From NCBI GenBank assembly GCA_021826795.1, contig JAKAYM010000057.1:1-10926 (forward strand): 10,926 bases of DNA. Reading direction: 5' to 3'. Made by a program: the position numbers and the translations under genes. This document shows positions 1 to 6,089 of this stretch, piece after piece. Each line of letters opens with the position of its first letter. Position 1 is the first letter of the stretch. The notes below the pieces were generated by a model. The model had not been told where the DNA came from, did not search any database, and saw nothing but the letters and a program-made list of their open reading frames with translations. This DNA comes from Thermoplasmata archaeon. GTDB lineage: Archaea; Thermoplasmatota; Thermoplasmata; Thermoplasmatales; Thermoplasmataceae.

Positions 1-2
1 AT

Positions 3-1313
3 CTAATGGCCATGTCAGTATCTGCAGCTGTTCCCATTGCATCAGGTAACAACGTGCAGCAGAGTGCTGTTTCTGGAAACAGCGGATCCAGCGGGATTTT
101 TGGCAGTGGAAATCTTAATGCCAGTTTTAATTCCAGCATAAATGCACATTTTAAGGATATGCATAATTACGGTGCACATTTAACATATAATGCTACCACT
201 GGAAAAATTTCAGGGAGATTTTTAACTGCAAATTTCAAATCCGGAGTTTTTTCCAATATAACATACAATATGACATCCACAGAGCTTATCAGCAAAATGT
301 ATGCAAATGGGACATCACCCTTCGGTATGCACATGTCTCTTACCAACTTCTTTCAGGGCACAAATGTAATTGGAAATCTCTTTATGTACACCAACACATC
401 ATCATTCTTCGTAATGCATAACAATCCTGCCATTGAAACAAATATGCTGGTATACAAAGGGACTATACACATATACATACCTTCCAATGCAACAATATAT
501 AATACATCCAGGAACATGCAGGTTACATATTCTGCAAATGCCAGACTCAATGCACAGGTAAATAATTCTACCACGAATTCAAATTTTGCCTTGAATACAA
601 TGATAAACTTCAATAACATTATCAATGCAGGCAGACAGATGATTATAATAGATAACAATGGAACCATAGCAATGTTATTTGTACACAATGGTTATTTCAA
701 CGTAACAGGTCATGAAATATCAATAAGATCTGGAACATCAGGAACATCAGGTCCTGTATTTGTAAATATGGTTGTTCCACCAGGCATGCAAAGAGTTTCT
801 GATAATAAAACAGTTATGCGTGGAATAATGAAGGGAATCGTTTCCTCAGAAATAGATCTGAATATGGTTAATGGAACACTGAAAAACAGCACTATATACT
901 ACAATTCCTCAATTCACATGGTATTCACCGGCAAGACATCTTCAACAGTATCATTCGACGTGAACTCATCTGTTAACCACCATACAATAGTAGCCATATT
1001 CATAGGCAACAACGTCACCAGGAATACTGGTCACGAATACTTGAAATTCGATGGGACAATAGTATCATATGTCAGTGTTTCAGCTCTAATGAATGAAACA
1101 AGCAGCACCCATGCTTATTATTCCTACGTAAATAGCTCATCCGGGATGTATGTATTGTTGTATATACCACATTTCTCCAATCATACAGTGTCTGTGTCAG
1201 ATGTTCCTTTTAAGACAGTAAATAACTATACAGAATACTATATTGTAGGAGGAATAATTGCAGCACTTGCAATTGTGGGAGTTGCAGCCTATGCAATAAA
1301 GAAAAGAAAATAA
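3..1313 (+). CDS. Membrane-anchored, sequon-rich surface protein (5' partial)
   Basis: I do not recognise a family. The frame is open to the left edge, and the first visible residues (LMAMSVSAAVPIASG) look like the end of a signal-peptide hydrophobic core, so the true start probably lies outside the window and the ATG at 6 is likely internal. Numbering from that ATG, the 435 residues are Ser/Thr/Asn-rich with about 23 N-X-S/T sequons, no Cys or Trp, and only about 14 acidic residues. One C-terminal transmembrane segment (about 413-430) is followed by the basic tail KKRK. This topology suggests an N-glycosylated ectodomain held outside the cytoplasmic membrane by a C-terminal anchor. The scarcity of charge fits proteins exposed to very acidic medium. 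No protease, sugar-binding or other catalytic motif is visible. It could be an S-layer-associated or adhesin-like protein; that is inference. Confidence 0.75.
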   Translation, partial: LMAMSVSAAVPIASGNNVQQSAVSGNSGSSGIFGSGNLNASFNSSINAHFKDMHNYGAHLTYNATTGKISGRFLTANFKSGVFSNITYNMTSTELISKMYANGTSPFGMHMSLTNFFQGTNVIGNLFMYTNTSSFFVMHNNPAIETNMLVYKGTIHIYIPSNATIYNTSRNMQVTYSANARLNAQVNNSTTNSNFALNTMINFNNIINAGRQMIIIDNNGTIAMLFVHNGYFNVTGHEISIRSGTSGTSGPVFVNMVVPPGMQRVSDNKTVMRGIMKGIVSSEIDLNMVNGTLKNSTIYYNSSIHMVFTGKTSSTVSFDVNSSVNHHTIVAIFIGNNVTRNTGHEYLKFDGTIVSYVSVSALMNETSSTHAYYSYVNSSSGMYVLLYIPHFSNHTVSVSDVPFKTVNNYTEYYIVGGIIAALAIVGVAAYAIKKRK

Positions 1314-1314
1314 A

Positions 1315-1324
1315 TTTTATTTTA
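1315..1324 (+). terminator. T-rich stretch after the surface protein gene
   Basis: Just after the stop codon the coding strand carries two T4 runs separated by one A (ttttatttta), with no GC hairpin. Archaeal termination often needs only oligo-T in the non-template strand, so this could end the surface protein transcript. The evidence is weak in AT-rich DNA. Confidence 0.3.
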
Positions 1325-1336
1325 TAAACTAAAGAT

Positions 1337-1343
1337 AAATATA
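1337..1343 (+). promoter_or_regulatory. TATA-like box for glyA, leaderless arrangement
   Basis: The sequence aaatata is centred about 25 bp before the ATG at 1365. No Shine-Dalgarno sequence lies between them (the stretch is T-rich, ending tatctctttg). An archaeal TATA box normally sits about 25 bp before the transcription start, so the mRNA would begin at or next to the ATG. This supports 1365 over the TTG at 1362 as the start. Confidence 0.45.
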
Positions 1344-1364
1344 CCTTTTTATATTATCTCTTTG

Positions 1365-2666
1365 ATGATAAATAAAAGTGATGAATTTCTGGAGGATGCA
1401 CTTTTTATAAGAGAACTTGCAATGAAGCACAATAAATTTTTTGAGGAAAGCATACCCCTCATAGCATCTGAAAATATAATGAGCCCAATGGCAATGGAAA
1501 TGCTTCTCACCGATCTCGGTTTCAGATACGCTGAGGGCCTGCCCCATAAAAGATATTATCAGGGAAACCAGTTTGTTGACCTAATAGAGGATAAGGTAAC
1601 CGACTTGGGAAGGGCACTTTTCAATGCAAAATATGTTGATCCAAGACCACTTTCCGGAACAAATTCAAACATGGCAGTATTATATGCATTCACAAAGCCC
1701 GGTGACACAATAACCACCCCTGCCCTATCTGGTGGCGGACACATAAGTTCTGCCCCATTCGGAGCTGTTGGATTCAGGGGATTGAAAACAATTAATTATC
1801 CATTTGATGTGGATGAGATGAACATAGATATTGATGGCACCATAAAGATATTGAAACAGGTAAAGCCGAAACTGGCATGGTTCGGTCAGTCTGTATTCCT
1901 GTTTCCAACACCATTGAAAGAACTAAGGGATACGTTTGAAGAAATCGGTTCCACAGTTGTTTATGATGGGGCACATGTACTGGGATTAATAGGTGGAAAA
2001 CAGTTTCAGGACCCATTGAGGGAAGGTGCCCAGATAATTACCGGAAGTACCCATAAAACACTTCCGGGACCACAGCATGGCATAATTATAGGAGAAACAG
2101 ACGAGGAGAAATGGAAAAAGGTACAGCGCGGTGTATTTCCAGGCACCCTGAGTAATCACCATTTAAACGCCATGGCAGCTCTGGGTGTTACACTTGCAGA
2201 GCACCTTGATTTCGGGGAATCATACGCAAAGCAGATAATTAAAAATGCACAGACTTTAGGTTCTGAGCTCAGTAAATACGGTTTCAAGGTTCTTGGAGAA
2301 AAAAATGGATTTACAAAATCCCATACGCTTGCAATTGACGTTTCAAAGAATGGTGGTGGAAAGGAAGTTGCCGAAAAGCTGGAAAGCTGCAATATAGTAC
2401 TGAACAAAAACCTGCTCCCATACGATGACAACAAAAAATCAATGAACCCCAGTGGAATAAGAATAGGAACGCAGGAGGTTACCAGAATCGGTTTTAAAGA
2501 AGCAGATATAAAGTATCTTGCAGAATTAATCAGCGATATAATCATAAAGAAAAAAGGTCCAGAAGCAATGGCCGAAAAGGTACGGGACTTTAAATCCCAA
2601 TTCCAGGAAGTGCAATACTGCTTCGGAAAACTAAAACCCTATGAATATATAGAGCTTTTTAAATAA
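1365..2666 (+). CDS. glyA: Serine hydroxymethyltransferase
   Basis: A cytosolic pyridoxal-phosphate enzyme that interconverts serine and glycine and transfers the one-carbon unit to a reduced pterin; archaea may use a modified pterin. From the ATG at 1365 it has 433 residues, a normal length for an archaeal member. Visible motifs are the N-terminal SENIMSP, EGLPHKRYYQGN near 58-69, SGTNSNMAV near 97-105, YDGAHVLG with Asp201 and His204 at the cofactor, and GSTHKTLPGPQHG, in which Lys231 should form the Schiff base. PSGIRIGTQE carries the substrate-carboxylate arginine, Arg366. An in-frame TTG at 1362 would add one residue, but ATG 1365 fits the TATA spacing better. The gene stands alone on the plus strand, and its stop lies 6 bp from the insertion-sequence end. 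Confidence 0.95.
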   Translation: MINKSDEFLEDALFIRELAMKHNKFFEESIPLIASENIMSPMAMEMLLTDLGFRYAEGLPHKRYYQGNQFVDLIEDKVTDLGRALFNAKYVDPRPLSGTNSNMAVLYAFTKPGDTITTPALSGGGHISSAPFGAVGFRGLKTINYPFDVDEMNIDIDGTIKILKQVKPKLAWFGQSVFLFPTPLKELRDTFEEIGSTVVYDGAHVLGLIGGKQFQDPLREGAQIITGSTHKTLPGPQHGIIIGETDEEKWKKVQRGVFPGTLSNHHLNAMAALGVTLAEHLDFGESYAKQIIKNAQTLGSELSKYGFKVLGEKNGFTKSHTLAIDVSKNGGGKEVAEKLESCNIVLNKNLLPYDDNKKSMNPSGIRIGTQEVTRIGFKEADIKYLAELISDIIIKKKGPEAMAEKVRDFKSQFQEVQYCFGKLKPYEYIELFK

Positions 2667-2672
2667 TAATTT

Positions 2673-2703
2673 TAAACCTTAACTCGCTAATTCTTAGGTA
2701 ATA
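2673..2703 (+). repeat. Left terminal inverted repeat of the insertion sequence
   Basis: It begins taaaccttaactcgcta and pairs with 4155-4185 at 30 of 31 positions. The single difference is at 2689 (A here; the mirrored base at 4169 would give G). The last codons and the TAG stop of the transposase lie inside this repeat, and the mismatched base is part of that stop codon. Confidence 0.9.
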
Positions 2704-4069
2704 TGTCCATGTTTATTTTATTAATCAGTGATTCAACCCTTTTGGGAATCTCATTGAATTCTATCTTATTATCTGAGTATTCCACTGCATAGACCTTTGA
2801 CAGTTCAAACAGCAATTCATTGACAGAGTACTTCCCTATCAAGTCATTGATTCTTAATATCTCAAGTATTCTGTAATGTATGTACAGTGCAATGAACGAT
2901 ACAAAGAAATAGCCTCTAATGGCATCATTGTCCCTCAAATATGTTTTATCATTCTCCATTTCGTTCTTCATTGCATCGAAGCACTGCTCTATATCCTCCC
3001 TCTCCTTGTATATTAAATATATCTCATCAGGTATTTTATCAAGGTTTGATATCAATGATATTTTGCCTAACCTCTCCTCATGCACCTTTATTCCAGGATT
3101 GACAGTCCTTGCAACTATTGAATTGGATATCTCCTCACCTCTTAATCTTGCATCCTCGTATATGTACAGTGTATAATTGCCGTATTTTACAGTTCCATAC
3201 CTTATCCCCCTTCCACGGTATGTGAATAAACCCTCCATATTAACGGAATAGTCTATTATCTTTGAATTCCTCCTCAATGGCTGTATATACCTCATATTGC
3301 CGGACATGTAATTTATCATGTCCATGGATACAAATCCTCTGTCCATTACTATTATTGAATTGCATAGTTTGAATTCATCAATTGTCTTTTTAACTGTCTT
3401 TACATCCCTTATTGAGCCTGGATATACTTTCAGTGCAACAGGAAGTTTCCTGTCCTCTGAGAATAATAATGAGAAATTTATCTGGTCAAGGAATATATGG
3501 TCCTTGTTGTAACCCCTCTCTGCAAGGTTTGTATTCCCTGAGTATGAGAATATGGATGATAAATCGTATAGATATGTATTCCCATCATCAATCATCTCTT
3601 TAAAGAATTCATGCTGTGCTTTCAGGTCTGAACCTATCTCCCTTAGCTTCATTGCAATTGTTGAATGTGATAGTGATGCATCCATTATCCTTGACATGTA
3701 CAGCTTTGAATATGCATCATCAATGTACTTCAGTGGAACATTCCTTACTGCCTTTACTGATGCCATGGCCATTATTTCACTGGCAGATGGAAAGTGTTTC
3801 CTCAGTGGTGCAGCTATGTCCTGTATTATATTATATATCAGCTGTGAATTCCCGTATTCGAATACTGTCCTTATATTCCTTTGAATCTTCCTTATTATTC
3901 CTGATTCGGTTATTTTCCCAATGTACTTGCCGGATATCTTCCTTGGCCTCTTCTTCTCCTTATCATATACACTGCTCACACTGTAGGCATAATAATTATT
4001 GCCTATCCTCTTGACCTCAACGTTCCTTACACCCTCCTCTTCCAGAACCTTCCTTATCCAATCCTCCAT
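2687..4069 (-). CDS. DDE transposase, IS4-superfamily type
   Basis: A 460-residue transposase with an apparently complete catalytic core. The first Asp is likely Asp169 in LYDLSSIFSYSG, the second Asp243 in VMDRGF, and the Glu is Glu361 in YKEREDIEQCFDAMK. That last stretch fits the Y-(2)-R-(3)-E-(6)-K signature of the IS4 superfamily exactly (Tyr354, Arg357, Glu361, Lys368). The N-terminal 100 residues are basic and probably bind the terminal repeats. There is no frameshift or internal stop. The ATG at 4069 has a TATA-like box about 26 bp upstream. In the first 50 codons Lys is nearly always AAG and Arg always AGG, unlike the AAA-rich mqnE and cob genes, as expected for an acquired element. 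The gene runs in the same direction as the mqn genes and its 3' end faces glyA. Confidence 0.9.
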   Translation of the reverse strand: MEDWIRKVLEEEGVRNVEVKRIGNNYYAYSVSSVYDKEKKRPRKISGKYIGKITESGIIRKIQRNIRTVFEYGNSQLIYNIIQDIAAPLRKHFPSASEIMAMASVKAVRNVPLKYIDDAYSKLYMSRIMDASLSHSTIAMKLREIGSDLKAQHEFFKEMIDDGNTYLYDLSSIFSYSGNTNLAERGYNKDHIFLDQINFSLLFSEDRKLPVALKVYPGSIRDVKTVKKTIDEFKLCNSIIVMDRGFVSMDMINYMSGNMRYIQPLRRNSKIIDYSVNMEGLFTYRGRGIRYGTVKYGNYTLYIYEDARLRGEEISNSIVARTVNPGIKVHEERLGKISLISNLDKIPDEIYLIYKEREDIEQCFDAMKNEMENDKTYLRDNDAIRGYFFVSFIALYIHYRILEILRINDLIGKYSVNELLFELSKVYAVEYSDNKIEFNEIPKRVESLINKINMDILPKN

Positions 4070-4080
4070 ATATTCCCTAA

Positions 4081-4100
4081 TAGGTAATAGTAATATATTA
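4081..4100 (-). promoter_or_regulatory. Transposase promoter with an internal copy of the TIR inner motif
   Basis: A TATA-like taatatatta (4091-4100) is centred about 26 bp before the transposase ATG. Directly next to it, taggtaatagt (4081-4091) is a perfect 11-bp inverted copy of 4153-4163, which includes the inner end of the right terminal repeat. Its first nine bases also occur in direct orientation in the left repeat at 2695-2703. A transposase that recognises this motif at the ends could also bind its own promoter; that is inference. Confidence 0.45.
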
Positions 4101-4154
4101 ACATTTCTTATTGAGATACAGTAAAATAATGAGGAAATAAAAGGTATGGGTAAC

Positions 4155-4185
4155 TATTACCTAAGAATCAGCGAGTTAAGGTTTA
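4155..4185 (-). repeat. Right terminal inverted repeat of the insertion sequence
   Basis: This is the reverse complement of 2673-2703 except for one base at 4169. Pairing stops at 4186 on the outside and 4154 on the inside, so both edges are defined by mismatches. It lies 15 bp from the mqnC stop codon. Confidence 0.9.
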
Positions 4186-4200
4186 TAAAATTTATATTTT

Positions 4201-5298
4201 TCAATACGTTTGAATGGTACGGTACATATTATCCCTTTCAACAGGAACCATATTCAATTGTTTTATGGAATTAATTATATAGTCCTTCCTCAGATTTCCC
4301 ACCTGCTTTCCAGTTGCAGGTATGACCTTTTCATCATATATTGTTCCCCCCCAGTCATTTGCACCGAAGAGTATAGCCATCTGTGCCATCTGCATGCCGT
4401 TTGTGAGCCATGAGCTCTGTATTATCGGCAAATCCCTATTGAAAACTATCCTTGCAATGGCGATATTTTTCAATACTGAAACGCCTCCGGACCTGTATTT
4501 ATAGCCCTCCTTTGCAAGTTCGGTATTTCCAGGCTCAAAATTCCACGGTGTAAATGATAAAAATCCGTGATATTTTTTCTGCAACTCCAGTATTGAAAGA
4601 AGATGATGTGCCTTGTCCAGTGAGGTTTCAATGTGCCCGAACATCATAGTTGCAGATGTATGTATTCCGAGCTTATGTGCCTCTTCCATGATTTCAAGCC
4701 ACTGCCTCCCGCTTGCCTCTGGCCTACCCATTCTTTTTCTAACGCTCCCATCGAGTATCTCACCACCGGCTCCTGGAATCGTCTCCAGCCCACTTTCCCT
4801 TAATTTGATTAGAAGGTCTTTTATAGGAATATGGGCCTTGAGTGATATGAAGTGCAACTCAGAGGTAGAAAGTCCATGTATTCCAAGACCCGGGAATTCC
4901 TTTTTTATTCTCTGGAATAATTCTATGTAATATGAAAGGTCAAGGAACGAATTCACTCCGCCCTGTATAAGTAGTTGTTTAATCCCGTATGGTTCATAGT
5001 ATTTTTTTATCTCATCCACCACACCATCTACTGATAATGTATATGAATCACTATCATTCTGTGTTCTGTAAAACGCACAGAAGTGGCAGCGAACGTTACA
5101 TATATTCGTATAGTTAAGAATGAGATTTGAAACAAATGAAACCCTGTTTCCAGATATTCCATCGGTTATTGACCTTGCAAGCCTTCCGAGGTCCCTGAGA
5201 CTGGCCGAATCGTACAAATATACGATTTCATTTTCATCCAGTGTCTCTCCATTTTTTATTTTATTTTCAATGCTATCCAGGTAACTGTAAGAAATCAT
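4201..5298 (-). CDS. mqnC: Cyclic dehypoxanthine futalosine synthase, radical SAM
   Basis: A 365-residue radical SAM protein of the MqnC/MqnE/CofH group. Cys67, Cys71 and Cys74 in the CX3CX2C motif NICNVRCHFC should hold the [4Fe-4S] cluster that cleaves S-adenosylmethionine. Further family landmarks are LLIQGGVN near 109-116, LETIPGAGGEIL near 175-186, TMMFGHIET, and GFLSFTPWNFEPGNT in the C-terminal half. In the futalosine pathway MqnC turns dehypoxanthine futalosine into the cyclic product that MqnD later cleaves. MqnC is preferred over CofH (coenzyme F420 synthesis) because mqnA and mqnE lie immediately upstream. It starts 49 bp after mqnA, with a TATA-like box in the gap, so it may also have its own transcript. 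Its stop faces the insertion sequence. Confidence 0.87.
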   Translation of the reverse strand: MISYSYLDSIENKIKNGETLDENEIVYLYDSASLRDLGRLARSITDGISGNRVSFVSNLILNYTNICNVRCHFCAFYRTQNDSDSYTLSVDGVVDEIKKYYEPYGIKQLLIQGGVNSFLDLSYYIELFQRIKKEFPGLGIHGLSTSELHFISLKAHIPIKDLLIKLRESGLETIPGAGGEILDGSVRKRMGRPEASGRQWLEIMEEAHKLGIHTSATMMFGHIETSLDKAHHLLSILELQKKYHGFLSFTPWNFEPGNTELAKEGYKYRSGGVSVLKNIAIARIVFNRDLPIIQSSWLTNGMQMAQMAILFGANDWGGTIYDEKVIPATGKQVGNLRKDYIINSIKQLNMVPVERDNMYRTIQTY

Positions 5299-5320
5299 AA
5301 TTATAATATAGCTTTATAAA

Positions 5321-5330
5321 ATAAATATAT
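5321..5330 (-). promoter_or_regulatory. Possible internal promoter ahead of mqnC
   Basis: In the 49-bp gap after mqnA the minus strand reads atatatttat, centred about 27 bp before the mqnC ATG, with no Shine-Dalgarno sequence between. A second TATA-like stretch (tttataaa, 5313-5320) lies closer. This would permit a leaderless mqnC transcript separate from mqnE-mqnA. AT-rich spacers give such boxes by chance, hence the low confidence. Confidence 0.35.
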
Positions 5331-5347
5331 TCCCAATTCAGTGTTTA

Positions 5348-6088
5348 TTATGTTTCCTTTTCTTCAATTAAATGCTCTATAAAATCTATGGTTTTTATAA
5401 CAGGTTCGGTAAAGGAGTAATCTATACTTCTGTAATATTCATGCATGACCTCTTCCTTCACCTTAAATTTTATTGAATTTAACCTTGCCGCCTCGTTGAT
5501 GTATTTTTTTGATTCCACTATACGCCCGTTGAGGTAGTTCAACATGCTATTATCCACATCTGTTCCATGGGAGGCAGCTGAAACTGCATACACTGGATAC
5601 ATATTATACTGTTTTGCAAATTCAAGCCCTATATCCATCAGTATATTCAAATTTCCTGAATATGCCTCTATGGCATTATCACCGATGATAAGTGCATAAT
5701 CTGCCGTTTTTAATAGATTATCAGCATCAGAATAATCGGATTCCTTTATCTGATATGATATCCCCATTCTATCAAGTACCAGTTTCAAGTAGAGTTCAGT
5801 AGTTTTTGTCAGCGATGTAACATTGATTTTCAGGTTATTCTTTAAATAATTGAGTTTTGAAACCAGTAGCGTTGATACCGTATTCGCCCTGGAATGGATG
5901 TTCATACTTTCTACCAGTTCCAATCTGTCTATATTTTTTAAGAAAGAAACAAGTGATACCATACCTATTTCTATTCTGCCCTCCAGCAGATTTTTCAGAT
6001 TAATGGCAGCACTGTTTCTTACTGTCTCTCCAGGTGGAAATGACATGTACAATGGATCAGAGTGAGATAAATTAATGAGTCCTATCAT
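5348..6088 (-). CDS. mqnA: Chorismate dehydratase (menaquinone, futalosine pathway)
   Basis: MqnA removes water from chorismate to give 3-[(1-carboxyvinyl)oxy]benzoate, the first committed step of the futalosine route. The 246-residue protein has the periplasmic-binding-protein-like fold pattern of the MqnA/MqnD family. Recognisable parts are NLKNLLEGRIEIGMVSLVSFL near 30-50, a strand with SMNIHSRANTVSTLLVSK near 61-78, NVTSLTKTTELYLKLVL near 89-105 (the S-x-T-S/T region), and ALIIGDNAIEAYSG. It is shorter than typical bacterial members (about 270-290) and its N-terminal substrate loop (GLINLSHSDPLYM) is divergent. MqnD is the main alternative, but the SxxTVSTLLVSK block and position beside mqnE favour MqnA. 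The ATG follows the mqnE stop after 1 bp, so the two are probably co-translated. Confidence 0.83.
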   Translation of the reverse strand: MIGLINLSHSDPLYMSFPPGETVRNSAAINLKNLLEGRIEIGMVSLVSFLKNIDRLELVESMNIHSRANTVSTLLVSKLNYLKNNLKINVTSLTKTTELYLKLVLDRMGISYQIKESDYSDADNLLKTADYALIIGDNAIEAYSGNLNILMDIGLEFAKQYNMYPVYAVSAASHGTDVDNSMLNYLNGRIVESKKYINEAARLNSIKFKVKEEVMHEYYRSIDYSFTEPVIKTIDFIEHLIEEKET

Positions 6089-6089
6089 T

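Larger units (their letters stand above)
2673..4185 (-). mobile_element. Complete insertion sequence, IS4-superfamily type (IS1634-like?)
   Basis: The element is 1513 bp long, bounded by 31-bp terminal inverted repeats that match at 30 of 31 positions, with one transposase gene on the minus strand filling most of it. Intact ends plus an intact transposase suggest a recent, possibly active copy. It lies between the convergent stop codons of glyA (6 bp away) and mqnC (15 bp away), so no gene is broken. I find no clean flanking target duplication: the left flank ends taataattt and the right flank begins taaaattt, similar AT-rich strings but not an exact repeat. The IS4-superfamily call rests on the Y-(2)-R-(3)-E-(6)-K signature. 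IS1634 within it is a guess from size. Confidence 0.88.

Noticed and set aside
353..892. Minus-strand open frames inside the surface protein gene
   Set aside because: They are antisense to a long coherent gene with a signal-peptide end, sequons and a membrane anchor, and have no promoter or recognisable content.
1329..2545. Minus-strand open frames over the start and body of glyA
   Set aside because: glyA is a full-length recognisable enzyme; the antisense translations show no family features.
2919..4014. Several plus-strand open frames of 63-132 residues across the transposase
   Set aside because: They lie antisense within an intact transposase with clear catalytic motifs, and their translations look like reverse-frame shadows (Ser/Leu/Ile-rich, no domain).
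2664..4193. Target-site duplication flanking the insertion sequence
   Set aside because: The flanks are both AT-rich and share aattt, but no exact direct repeat directly abuts both ends, so I do not annotate one.
4210..4930. Plus-strand open frames over mqnC
   Set aside because: They are shadows of mqnC with no start signal and no recognisable domain.
4201..5298. CofH (coenzyme F420 FO synthase subunit) as identity of the last radical SAM gene
   Set aside because: CofH is close in sequence, but there is no cofG neighbour, and mqnA and mqnE lie directly upstream.
5348..6088. MqnD (1,4-dihydroxy-6-naphthoate synthase) as identity of the middle mqn gene
   Set aside because: The fold is shared, but the internal blocks (NIHSRANTVSTLLVSK and TSLTKTTELYLKLVL) match the MqnA pattern rather than the ThrCysProAsn-type start of MqnD.
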